A stretch of 64,000 nt of DNA from Bacteroidales bacterium. Its GTDB lineage: Bacteria > Bacteroidota > Bacteroidia > Bacteroidales > UBA932. The stretch is from positions 35,893 to 99,892 of the forward strand of contig JAAZIA010000030.1 in NCBI GenBank assembly GCA_012510445.1, written 5' to 3'. Positions 54,277 to 63,112 of this stretch are shown in pieces; position 1 is the first letter of the stretch; the number at the start of each line of letters is the position of its first letter. The notes beneath the pieces are model-generated. The model made no database searches. It saw nothing but the letters and a program-made list of their open reading frames with translations, and was not told the origin of the DNA. Made by a program: the position numbers and the translations under genes.

Positions 54277-54993
54277 TTAATTTGATTCTTCAATTTTTCC
54301 AAACCTGCGCTTCCTGTTATTATAGGCTTTTAGGGCAGCTTCAAAATCTGGTTTGCGAAAATCGGGCCAAAGAACAGAGGTGAAATACAGTTCTGTATAG
54401 GCCATTTGCCATAACATAAAGTTACTGATTCTAATCTCTCCACTCGTTCTTATCATTAAATCCGGATCGGGAATTCCTACTGTAGTCAGGTATCCGGAAA
54501 AAGATTCGTAAGACAGAGGCAGCTCCGGTGTAGGCGTTGTTTCTAACAGGCGGTTAACGGCTTGCAAGACATCCCATTTTCCGCTGTAATTCACAAAGAT
54601 AATGAGTGTCATCCCCGTATTGTTTCCGGTAGTTTCCATACACGCATCCATACGCTCTACCACTCCCGAACTCAAGTTGTTACGGTCGCCCAGAAACACA
54701 CAGCGGATGTTGTTTTTCATAAGGTTAGGGGTTTCTTTGCGTATGTATTCCAATATCAAGGTCATAAGTGCTTCTGTTTCTTGTTTGGGACGCCCCCAGT
54801 TTTCTTCAGAAAAAGCAAACAGGCTCAGGTAAGCAATACCAAGCTCGGCCGCGTATTCTGTAACGGCACGTACTGCCTCGGCTCCCTGACGGTGCCCGTC
54901 GTTTCGCTTAAGCCCGTGTGCCAGGGCCCAACGCCCGTTCCCATCCATAATAATGCATACGTGTTCCGGCAATTTTTCCTTCCCGTTACTCAT
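54277..54993 (-). CDS. uppS: Isoprenyl transferase (undecaprenyl diphosphate synthase family)
   Basis: EHVCIIMDGNGRWALAHGLKRNDGHRQGAEAV; DLMIRTSGEIRISNFMLWQMAYTELYF. Confidence 0.93.
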   Translation of the reverse strand: MSNGKEKLPEHVCIIMDGNGRWALAHGLKRNDGHRQGAEAVRAVTEYAAELGIAYLSLFAFSEENWGRPKQETEALMTLILEYIRKETPNLMKNNIRCVFLGDRNNLSSGVVERMDACMETTGNNTGMTLIIFVNYSGKWDVLQAVNRLLETTPTPELPLSYESFSGYLTTVGIPDPDLMIRTSGEIRISNFMLWQMAYTELYFTSVLWPDFRKPDFEAALKAYNNRKRRFGKIEESN

Positions 54994-55795
54994 AACCTTC
55001 TCCTCCGTTTCTTTTATCAAAGCCCATCATCAGTTTTTCCCTTAACGTAGTAATGAAATCGTTTCCGGCAAAAGACAAACTGGTCAAGTGAAAATCGGCT
55101 TTTTTCACTTGAAAACTGTAAGGCAGGTTCACTACACGGCACCTGTTGTCCAAATGCAGGTGGGCATGGGGAACTCGGCTTTTCACCTGAATTTCCAAAA
55201 GGTCGTGATCCGGAAACACAATGGGCCTCACGTTCAGGTTGTGCGGGGCTATGGGAGACAAAACAAGTACACCCGAGCGGGGAAATACTATGGGGCCTCC
55301 CACGCTTAACGAATAAGCGGTAGAACCTGTGGGAGTAGCTACTATGATACCGTCTCCGCGGTAGGTAGCCACCGGTTTTTCGTTCATTTTAACATCCACT
55401 TCCAGCATAGCAGAACCTAACCTTTGTATGCAAACTTCATTCATTGCATAAGGGTACATTTCAGAAGATCCCTCTTCTTCTATAAGGTGTAATACCGTAT
55501 GGTTGGTCGTTGAAAAGTCCTTTTCTTTAACAGAATCAAACATATACCCCATAAAATCGGGGCCACAGCCTGTTAGAAAGCCCAGCCTTCCAAAATTGAC
55601 ACCGGCTATGGGAACACCGGTATCTTTAACAATCTCAAGGGCTTCCAGAAAAGTGCCGTCTCCTCCAATCGTAACCAAAAGGTCGGTCCCGGGCGGCAAT
55701 TTCCGGTCGTCCCCCAGCATCTGGAAAGTCATGTCACTCCGCTTGGGGAGGTGCCAGTCCTTTTTTAAATCCTTCCCGTAAAAAACGACCTTCAT
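54986..55795 (-). CDS. nadK: NAD kinase
   Basis: LLVTIGGDGTFLEAL, GVNFGRLGFLTG, YRGDGIIVATPTGSTAYSLSVGGPI. Start set at MKVVFYGKD (55795). Confidence 0.93.
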   Translation of the reverse strand: MKVVFYGKDLKKDWHLPKRSDMTFQMLGDDRKLPPGTDLLVTIGGDGTFLEALEIVKDTGVPIAGVNFGRLGFLTGCGPDFMGYMFDSVKEKDFSTTNHTVLHLIEEEGSSEMYPYAMNEVCIQRLGSAMLEVDVKMNEKPVATYRGDGIIVATPTGSTAYSLSVGGPIVFPRSGVLVLSPIAPHNLNVRPIVFPDHDLLEIQVKSRVPHAHLHLDNRCRVVNLPYSFQVKKADFHLTSLSFAGNDFITTLREKLMMGFDKRNGGEGYE

Positions 55796-55796
55796 A

Positions 55797-55827
55797 TTTG
55801 TATTGCCAATCAATTGGCTTACTTTTG
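55797..55827 (+). promoter_or_regulatory. Candidate pdxJ promoter: TTTG-N19-TACTTTTG
   Basis: TTTG 55797-55800, TACTTTTG 55820-55827, correct spacing. Confidence 0.6.
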
Positions 55828-55830
55828 CAA

Positions 55831-55838
55831 CAAAGATA
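55831..55838 (-). promoter_or_regulatory. Candidate nadK -7 box (TATCTTTG on minus)
   Basis: CAAAGATA on plus strand; exact TAnnTTTG match, ~36 nt upstream of the nadK ATG. Confidence 0.45.
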
Positions 55839-55845
55839 ACCAATA

Positions 55846-56565
55846 ATGACAAAACTGAGCGTTAATGTAAACAAATTTGCCACTTTGCGAAACGCAAGGG
55901 GTGGCAACATGCCGGATGTACTACAAGCCGTAAAAGATTGTGAGCGTTTTGGAGCGCAAGGCATTACGGTACACCCCCGCCCCGATGAGCGTCACATCCG
56001 TTACCAAGACGTACGTGATATCAGCCCATTGGTAACTACAGAATTCAACATAGAAGGGAACCCTATTCCGTCCTTTATAGACCTGGTACTGGAAGTCATG
56101 CCTGTTCAGGTAACCTTGGTACCCGATGCACACGATGTCATTACATCAAACGCCGGATGGGATACCGTTACTCATGCTAAAGAATTGAAAGAGTGGATCC
56201 GAATTTTCAAAGAAGCCGGTATCCGCACCTCTCTGTTTATAGACCCTAATCCGGAAATGATCCGTTCCGCAGCCCAAACGGGTACAGACCGGGTAGAGCT
56301 TTATACAGAAGCCTATGCCATAGGCTATGAAGAAAACCGTGAAAAAGCCATTGAACCTTATATTGTGGCAGCTCAAGCGGCGGCAGAGTGCGGGTTGGGA
56401 CTGAATGCAGGTCACGACCTAAACATGCACAACGTAGGCTATTTTCAAAAGAACATTCCCCACTTGCTGGAAGTATCTATAGGTCACGCCATCATATGCG
56501 AATCTATATACTTGGGCCTGGAAAATACCTTAGGTATATACCTAAGGGAACTCTCTAATTTTTAA
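55846..56565 (+). CDS. pdxJ: Pyridoxine 5'-phosphate synthase
   Basis: LSVNVNKFATLRNARGGNMPDVLQAVKDCERFGAQGITVHPRPDERHIRYQDV; LNAGHDLN. Confidence 0.95.
   Translation: MTKLSVNVNKFATLRNARGGNMPDVLQAVKDCERFGAQGITVHPRPDERHIRYQDVRDISPLVTTEFNIEGNPIPSFIDLVLEVMPVQVTLVPDAHDVITSNAGWDTVTHAKELKEWIRIFKEAGIRTSLFIDPNPEMIRSAAQTGTDRVELYTEAYAIGYEENREKAIEPYIVAAQAAAECGLGLNAGHDLNMHNVGYFQKNIPHLLEVSIGHAIICESIYLGLENTLGIYLRELSNF
56528..56547. repeat. Perfect 20-bp palindrome CCTTAGGTATATACCTAAGG
   Basis: Self-complementary over all 20 bases; lies at the 3' end of pdxJ, 19 bp before the next -7 box. Confidence 0.9.
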
Positions 56566-56566
56566 C

Positions 56567-56574
56567 TATATTTG
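56567..56574 (+). promoter_or_regulatory. Candidate -7 box (TATATTTG) for the OmpH-like gene at 56599
   Basis: TAnnTTTG match 24 nt before the ATG. Confidence 0.5.
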
Positions 56575-56598
56575 CACGTTTTTTATTGCTAACTTATT

Positions 56599-57207
56599 AT
56601 GAAGAAAACCTCACTGATAATCACCGTTTTATTGACCGTAGGCCTTGCGGTCCTATACGTATTACACTTTACGGGAACCGGCGGCAAATCCGGCATTGCA
56701 GACAAGCCGGAGCGTGAACCGGGAGAAATTTCTGTAAGCAACATAGTCTTTGTTCGTATAGACTCACTACTCAATACGTACGATTTATTTCTTGACCTTC
56801 AAGCAGACCTCTCTGCCAAAGCCCGCATTGTGGAAGACGACCTCACAAAAAAGGGACGTGCTTTTGAAAACGATGTAAATAACTTTCAGGAAAAAGTACA
56901 GAAAGGACTTATTACCAGGTCTCAGGCAGAAACACAACAGAACCAACTGGCAGCCCGTCAGCAGGAATTGGAGCAATATGCCCAGCAAAAACAAATGGAA
57001 CTGGCAGAAGAAAATCAAGTGATGCTAAACCGCGTATTGGATGCCCTCAAAACTTTCCTGGCAGAATACCGCGTACTGCACAACTACGACCTTATCCTTA
57101 CCACAGACGAAAGCAGCAATACCATCATAGAGGCAGACAGATCCTTTGACATCACAAAAGAAGTGGTAGAAGGTTTGAACAGAGAATATGCCAAGAGCCG
57201 TAAGTAG
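56599..57207 (+). CDS. OmpH/Skp-like membrane-anchored or periplasmic coiled-coil protein
   Basis: N-terminal hydrophobic anchor, then [20 protein letters not shown]...[23 protein letters not shown]; OmpH-like arrangement. Confidence 0.7.
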   Translation: MKKTSLIITVLLTVGLAVLYVLHFTGTGGKSGIADKPEREPGEISVSNIVFVRIDSLLNTYDLFLDLQADLSAKARIVEDDLTKKGRAFENDVNNFQEKVQKGLITRSQAETQQNQLAARQQELEQYAQQKQMELAEENQVMLNRVLDALKTFLAEYRVLHNYDLILTTDESSNTIIEADRSFDITKEVVEGLNREYAKSRK

Positions 57208-57215
57208 GCAGGTCC

Positions 57216-58130
57216 ATGGACTCACTTATTAGAACACAATTTCATTTCCCCGGTCAAACCAGTTATTACTCCGGGAAAGTACGGGATGTGTACACTATCA
57301 AAGATTCCCTCTTGGTAATGGTCACCACAGACCGCATCTCTGCGTTCGACCAAGTATTTCCCAAAGGTGTACCCTATAAAGGTCAGGTTTTGAATGCTAT
57401 TGCCGGTCACTTTTTGGATCTCACCCGGGACATTCTGCCTAACTGGAAAATTGCCATACCGCATCCCATGGTAACGGTAGGATACCGTTGCCAACCGTTC
57501 CCCATAGAAATGATTGTAAGAGCACACCTTACCGGCAGCGCCTGGCGTGCCTACAAAAACGGAGAAAGAACCTTGTGCGGCATCCCCCTTCCGGAAGGCA
57601 TGAAAGAGCACCAGGCTTTCCCCACCCCCATCTTAACGCCTACCACAAAAGCCGAGGCGGGATTCCACGACCAGAACATCAGCCGGGAAGAAATCATCGC
57701 ACAAGGCTTGGTAAAAGAAGAAGATTACGTGCAATTGGAATCTTACGCTTTGGCCCTTTTTGAGCGCGGCCGGAAGTATGCTGCCAAAAAAGGACTTACG
57801 TTGATAGATACTAAATACGAATTTGGGAAATTGGGAGACCGTATTTTTTTGATTGATGAAATCCACACTCCGGATTCGTCCCGGTATTTTTACCAAGAGA
57901 GGCAACTGTCAAAGGAGTTTGTAAGAGAGTGGCTTATGGAAAATGGTTTTAGCGGCCTTCCCGGACAAATGATGCCCCCGCTTACAGACGCTGTACTGCA
58001 GAACATATCTAACCGGTACATAGAACTGTACCGGCACCTTACAGGCATGGCTTTTGTTCCCATAACCTACGACAACGCCTTGTACGAAAATATAGAAGGC
58101 TGTGTCTGCAATATGCTTGCCCGTTTATGA
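57216..58130 (+). CDS. purC: Phosphoribosylaminoimidazole-succinocarboxamide synthase
   Basis: [68 protein letters not shown]. Confidence 0.94.
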   Translation: MDSLIRTQFHFPGQTSYYSGKVRDVYTIKDSLLVMVTTDRISAFDQVFPKGVPYKGQVLNAIAGHFLDLTRDILPNWKIAIPHPMVTVGYRCQPFPIEMIVRAHLTGSAWRAYKNGERTLCGIPLPEGMKEHQAFPTPILTPTTKAEAGFHDQNISREEIIAQGLVKEEDYVQLESYALALFERGRKYAAKKGLTLIDTKYEFGKLGDRIFLIDEIHTPDSSRYFYQERQLSKEFVREWLMENGFSGLPGQMMPPLTDAVLQNISNRYIELYRHLTGMAFVPITYDNALYENIEGCVCNMLARL

Positions 58131-59500
58131 AAATTCGCAAACTGTTATCGGTCGTTCTCCTGTTTCTTTGCCTTGGGCTTTTGGCACAGGATCAACAATA
58201 CATAAGGCATAAAGTACGCTGGATGGAAACGCTGTATTCCATTGCCAGAAAATACAAGACAGACCCCAAGGAGATTGCCCTTTTGAACAACCTCACTACT
58301 GGAGAAATTTCCCGAGGGCAAATCCTGCTTATTCCACAACAAAAAGAAGAGGAAAAAAAACACGTTATGGAAGAAACGGCTCCCCGTAGCGATACCGTCC
58401 TCTTCGAAGACCTCTTCCGCCCCCAACAAAAAGAAATCCCACCTTGCCGAGAGTTTGTACCAACAAGCGCTTATAATCCCATAATTTCTGTGCTGCTGCC
58501 CTTTAAAGAATCTGACAGAAACACAGGCTTTATTGAATTTTACCAAGGGCTGTTGCTGGCGGTAGAAAAAATGAAAGAAGAAGGTATGCAGGCCGTCCTG
58601 CAAGTCTTTGATTGGGACGAAGACAATCCCGATGCGTTGCTTTCTTCTGACCTGCTGGGCAAAAGCCAGGTAATCATTGGACCCGTCTATGCTAACGATA
58701 TTGGTAGCACGCTGGCTTATTTCCGGAACAGCCCCACAAAAATCGTTTCTCCATTGGACAGTAAATCAAACGTATGGGTAAGTTCGTTTTCTAATTTCTT
58801 TCAGGTACAACCGGGACCGGAAGTACAACAAGAAGCCCTCTTAAAATACTTAGACCCGCACCGAGCCGCCTTATGGGTTATTTCTGAAGAAGGAGAACAG
58901 CAAGTAGCCCCCGGTATAAGAAAATTACTGGACAACCACTTGATCCCTTACCGTAATTTTTCATACGACGTACTGGAAGGGCGCATAGTTACAGAACAAT
59001 TAAAAACCTTGCTGGAAGTACACCCCGCTAACCAGATTATCATAGCCTCGGAAAACGAAGCATTTGTATCGGACGCCGTCCGCAACCTGCACCTACTGCT
59101 GGCTTATGAAAACATCCCTATAGAGCTGTTTGGGATGTCGCGTTGGCACGGGTTCAGAACGTTAGATTTAACGGCCTTACACCAACTGCAGGTAGTGCTT
59201 CCCCTCTCTGCCTATGTAGACTATTCCCAACCTATAGTCAATGAATTTGTGGCTACGTACCGCCGGTTATACCATAGCGAACCTACTCCCTTTTCTTTCC
59301 AAGGATACGACGTAGCGTACTATTTCCTACAAGCACTGTTCTTGTACGGTCCTCATTTTGAAGACTGCATTGAATCGCTTCGCTTGCCTTCATTACAAAC
59401 GCATTTTTCTTTTGTCAGGAAATCACCGGAACACGGTTTTTCCAATACGGGAGTGCGGGTAATACATTACCTGCCCAACTTTTCAATATCTTTAAAATAA
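58127..59500 (+). CDS. Exported LysM domain + periplasmic-binding-protein-fold (PBP1-like) protein
   Basis: Signal peptide; Lys[45 protein letters not shown]; then [35 protein letters not shown]... typical of type 1 periplasmic-binding folds. Confidence 0.75.
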   Translation: MKIRKLLSVVLLFLCLGLLAQDQQYIRHKVRWMETLYSIARKYKTDPKEIALLNNLTTGEISRGQILLIPQQKEEEKKHVMEETAPRSDTVLFEDLFRPQQKEIPPCREFVPTSAYNPIISVLLPFKESDRNTGFIEFYQGLLLAVEKMKEEGMQAVLQVFDWDEDNPDALLSSDLLGKSQVIIGPVYANDIGSTLAYFRNSPTKIVSPLDSKSNVWVSSFSNFFQVQPGPEVQQEALLKYLDPHRAALWVISEEGEQQVAPGIRKLLDNHLIPYRNFSYDVLEGRIVTEQLKTLLEVHPANQIIIASENEAFVSDAVRNLHLLLAYENIPIELFGMSRWHGFRTLDLTALHQLQVVLPLSAYVDYSQPIVNEFVATYRRLYHSEPTPFSFQGYDVAYYFLQALFLYGPHFEDCIESLRLPSLQTHFSFVRKSPEHGFSNTGVRVIHYLPNFSISLK

Positions 59501-60258
59501 GCTATTGTTTCCGGCCTTAGCATAGAAGCAGCATCATTGTCGCACACCAGAATGGCTTTGGGGTGCATCTGAAGTGCCGTAACGGTCCACCAATGAGAAA
59601 TGGCTCCTTCCACAGCCTGCTGCAACGCTTTTGCTTTGGAAGCTCCGCTAATTACAAGAACTACTTGGTCTGCATCCATAATGGTCCCCACTCCCACAGT
59701 AATGGCCGTTTTGGGAACCAGCTCCACGTTGTTATCAAAAAACCGGGCATTAGCCAGAACGGTATCAGTAGTGAGGGTCTTAATCCTTGTTCTGGAGGTT
59801 AGGGAAGAACCGGGTTCGTTAAACGCTATGTGTCCGTCTGTCCCCACTCCGCCCAAAAACAGGCGGATGCCTCCGGCCTGCCGGATGGCTTGTTCATAGG
59901 CCAGACATTCTGCCGTAAGATCGGTTGCCTTTCCGTTGGGGATGTGGGTATTCTTGGGTTGTATATCTATGTGCTTGAAAAAATGTTCCTGCATAAAATA
60001 GCGGAACGATTGCGGATGGTCTCCGGACAGTCCCACGTACTCGTCCATATTGAACGTTACCACGTTTTGGAAAGAAAGGGTCCCCTCTTTTACATAGGAA
60101 ATCAAATTTTTATACGTGCCCATAGGAGAAGAACCGGTAGGCAAGCCCAAAACAAACGGGCGGTCCTGTGCCGGGGCAAAGGCTTGTATGGTGTCTGCCA
60201 CATAACGCGCCGTCCAGGCAGAAATGCTTTCGTAATCTTCTAAAATAATAACTCTCAT
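59467..60258 (-). CDS. nagB: Glucosamine-6-phosphate deaminase
   Basis: LGLPTGSSPMGTYKNLI, FNMDEYVGLSGDHPQSFRYFMQEHFF, GGVGTDGHIAFNEPGSSLTSRTR. Confidence 0.93.
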   Translation of the reverse strand: MRVIILEDYESISAWTARYVADTIQAFAPAQDRPFVLGLPTGSSPMGTYKNLISYVKEGTLSFQNVVTFNMDEYVGLSGDHPQSFRYFMQEHFFKHIDIQPKNTHIPNGKATDLTAECLAYEQAIRQAGGIRLFLGGVGTDGHIAFNEPGSSLTSRTRIKTLTTDTVLANARFFDNNVELVPKTAITVGVGTIMDADQVVLVISGASKAKALQQAVEGAISHWWTVTALQMHPKAILVCDNDAASMLRPETIAYFKDIEKLGR

Positions 60259-61922
60259 AATGCTTTGTTTAATAATTCCCTGGCATTTTCCATGGCGGCC
60301 TGAGTAACTACAGAGCCGCTCAACATTCCGGCTATTTCCAACACTCTGTCTTCTTTGCAGAGCTTTAGAATGTTGGTTTGTGTCGTATTGCCTATCATTT
60401 CTTTTTTTACCAGATAATGTGTTTTGCCTTTGGCTGCCACTTGCGGTAAGTGCGTAATGGCCATCACCTGCATATGTTCGGAAAGTTCATGAATCATATC
60501 TCCCATACTGTCGGCAATTTTCCCCGACACCCCCATATCTACCTCGTCAAAAATAATGGTACTCAATCCGGCGCTTCGTGCCATGATCCATTTTACACAC
60601 AACATCAGGCGCGACATCTCTCCCCCCGATGCAATGCTACTCAACTCTTTGGGAGCCACATCTTTATTGGCAGAGAACAAGACTTCCAGACGGCTGTTCC
60701 CCAACGGCCCGTAATGCGGTAACGTTTGCAAATCAAAAGAGAGTTGCGCATGCGGCATACCTAAAAGTACCAGGCGGGAGCAGAGCAGTGCAGACAGTTT
60801 GTCCAACACCTCGGCTCGTTTTTTATGCAATGTGTCTGCCAGCCGGTTTCTTTCTGCCGTGCTTGTTTCCAGCTGCTTTTCCAATGTTACTAATAAGGTA
60901 GAATCGTTCTCTACCTCTTGCAGTTGCTGTTCAAAAGACTCTTGGAGGACCAGCAGCTCTTCTACGGTATGTACGTTGTGCTTGCGCTCCAACGTATAGA
61001 GCGTATCCAGCCTTTGGCTCAGTTGTTCCCTCTTGCCCGGTTGGTCACTGACCGCTTGCAAAGCCCCCGTACATTCCTGTGCCAGGTCTTTCAGTTCAAT
61101 GCGTACCTCTTCCAGTCTTTCTCCAATTTGTTGGTAAAGCGGATTGTGTTCTGCCACAGAGCGGGCCAGGCGTACCGTCTCTCTTATATCGGTAAGCACA
61201 GGTGTTTGTCCTTCTTCCAGTACATAGGCAATCTGATACAACGCCTGCCGTATTTCTGCAGCATGCTCCAGCAATTTCAGTTCTTGTTCCAACTCTGTCT
61301 GTTCTCCTTCGATCAGTTGGGCTTGCTCCAATTCTGTATATTGGTATTGCAAATACTCTAGGTCTTGCTGTTTCTTTTCATACGCCGCACGTAGGGACTG
61401 CACCCGCGTGATGAGAGCCATTGTTTCTCTGTGAGAAGCCTTGTATTGTTGGGTAAGGGGTTCCAGACCGGCAAAAGCATCGGCTACTTTCAGCAAATAG
61501 TCTTTGTCTGCCAACAATAAATTTTCATGTTGGGAATGAATGTCTATGAGTAAGGTTCCCAATTGCTTGAGTAACGGCAAATTGGCCGGCTGATCATTTA
61601 CAAAAGCCCGGCTTTTCCCCGTAGGGTACACCACACGTCTGATGATAAGTTCTTGAGAAGCATCCAGCCCGTTGTCCTCTAAGAGTTGTTCCAGGTCATG
61701 ATCTGCGGCCGGAACCTGAAAACAGGCTTCTACTACGGCATTGGTGTTGGGATCTCTTAAGTAATTAACGTCTGCCCTTTCCCCTAAAAGAAGAGACAAC
61801 GCTCCCAGCATAATGGACTTGCCGGCACCTGTTTCTCCGGTCAGGATGGTAAGTCCCTCAGAAAAGTTGACTTCCAAAACATTGATGAGGGCAAAGTTAG
61901 ATATGCTCAGGGAGTACAGCAA
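60255..61922 (-). CDS. recN: DNA repair protein RecN
   Basis: LSISNFALINVLEVNFSEGLTILTGETGAGKSIMLGALSLLLGERAD; IIFDEVDMGVSGKIADSMG. Confidence 0.94.
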   Translation of the reverse strand: MLYSLSISNFALINVLEVNFSEGLTILTGETGAGKSIMLGALSLLLGERADVNYLRDPNTNAVVEACFQVPAADHDLEQLLEDNGLDASQELIIRRVVYPTGKSRAFVNDQPANLPLLKQLGTLLIDIHSQHENLLLADKDYLLKVADAFAGLEPLTQQYKASHRETMALITRVQSLRAAYEKKQQDLEYLQYQYTELEQAQLIEGEQTELEQELKLLEHAAEIRQALYQIAYVLEEGQTPVLTDIRETVRLARSVAEHNPLYQQIGERLEEVRIELKDLAQECTGALQAVSDQPGKREQLSQRLDTLYTLERKHNVHTVEELLVLQESFEQQLQEVENDSTLLVTLEKQLETSTAERNRLADTLHKKRAEVLDKLSALLCSRLVLLGMPHAQLSFDLQTLPHYGPLGNSRLEVLFSANKDVAPKELSSIASGGEMSRLMLCVKWIMARSAGLSTIIFDEVDMGVSGKIADSMGDMIHELSEHMQVMAITHLPQVAAKGKTHYLVKKEMIGNTTQTNILKLCKEDRVLEIAGMLSGSVVTQAAMENARELLNKAL

Positions 61923-61924
61923 AG

Positions 61925-62251
61925 TTATTCTTGTGGCTCTTCTGCCTTTTTGTAAAACGTCTCTCCGTCTTCAAATTCTCGTATAGCAACCAAGGTAGGT
62001 TTGGGCTGACGTTCGTAATAACGTGAAATTTCAATCTGTTCGCGGTTCTCAAAAGTTTCTTCCAGCGTATCTGTAAACGTAGAAAATTCTTCCAGACGGG
62101 CGTTCAATTCTTTTTTCACTTCTGTAGAAATCTGGTTGGCCCTTTGTGCAATGATCATGACCGTTTGGTAGATGTTTCCTGTTTCTTCAGACAATTGGTT
62201 GATATCACGTGTAACAGTTGTATTGGGGGTAGGTTGCTTTTTGCTATCCAT
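61925..62251 (-). CDS. rpoZ: RNA polymerase omega subunit, Bacteroidota type
   Basis: GNIYQTVMIIAQRANQISTEVKKELNARLEEF; located next to bamD. Confidence 0.75.
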   Translation of the reverse strand: MDSKKQPTPNTTVTRDINQLSEETGNIYQTVMIIAQRANQISTEVKKELNARLEEFSTFTDTLEETFENREQIEISRYYERQPKPTLVAIREFEDGETFYKKAEEPQE

Positions 62252-62263
62252 AGTATGTTTCTT

Positions 62264-63073
62264 TTATTCTAAATTGCTTTTTTTAGTAGTAAATTGTTGT
62301 GCTCTTCTAAACATGTTCTCCACTTCCCGGGTGTGTTTAGAATCTGGGAATTCGCTTATAAAGTTGTAGTATTCGTCTATCAGGTTCAAGAATCGTTCTC
62401 GCTGAAGTTCCGGCATACTGTTGGCCGCATACTGGTACTGTGCGGCTACAATATAATACATTATTTCTTCTCTGTACCGGCTTTCCGGATTTTCTTTAAG
62501 GGTTTCTTTCAATGCGTGCGTAGCCGCTTTATAGTCTTCAATGGTGTAGTACAGTTTGGCAGATTCGAACGACTTTTTCTCTAACCTATGGTACAAATCA
62601 TCCAGCATGGAATGACAAGCCTCCCTGTACTCACTCTGTGGGTAGTCGTACAGGAATTCTTCAATGGCGGCAATGGTGGCATGGCTGGGCTGTTGATCCA
62701 GCTCGTACCGGTATGTATTTTGGTACATGCAGTCGAGCCTTAAAAAACGGGCCGATTTGGTAAACGGGCTGCGTGGAAAGATCTCTACAAATTGCCTGAA
62801 ATTTTCTTCTGCCGTAACGTAGTCGAACAAATGGTAATTGCTCAGTCCCAAGTAAAACTGCAGCGTATCGTCTTGTTGGGTTCCTCTATAGACCATCTGC
62901 AATTGTTCCAGCAAAGGCTGTGAGCGGGAGTACCGTCGGGCCTCGAAATATTCAATGGCTTTTCTGAATTTTAATTGGTAATCTGTACTGCGCATAAGGG
63001 CTTCGAACTGGTTTACGCACGAAGCAGCCAATACGGTGGTACAGAATAGTAATGTTAAGAATTTTCTTTTCAT
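62264..63073 (-). CDS. bamD: Outer membrane assembly lipoprotein BamD
   Basis: Lipobox-like LAASC, TPR-like repeats (FYLGLSNYHLFDYVTAEENFRQFVEIFPRSPFTKSARFL). Start set at MKRKFLTLLF (63073). Confidence 0.87.
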   Translation of the reverse strand: MKRKFLTLLFCTTVLAASCVNQFEALMRSTDYQLKFRKAIEYFEARRYSRSQPLLEQLQMVYRGTQQDDTLQFYLGLSNYHLFDYVTAEENFRQFVEIFPRSPFTKSARFLRLDCMYQNTYRYELDQQPSHATIAAIEEFLYDYPQSEYREACHSMLDDLYHRLEKKSFESAKLYYTIEDYKAATHALKETLKENPESRYREEIMYYIVAAQYQYAANSMPELQRERFLNLIDEYYNFISEFPDSKHTREVENMFRRAQQFTTKKSNLE

Positions 63074-63089
63074 GAGCGGCACCATTAGG

Positions 63090-63097
63090 CAAATATA
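63090..63097 (-). promoter_or_regulatory. Candidate -7 box for bamD (TATATTTG)
   Basis: CAAATATA on plus strand, ~17 nt upstream of the bamD ATG. Confidence 0.45.
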
Positions 63098-63112
63098 CGA
63101 CAGTTTAGCAAA

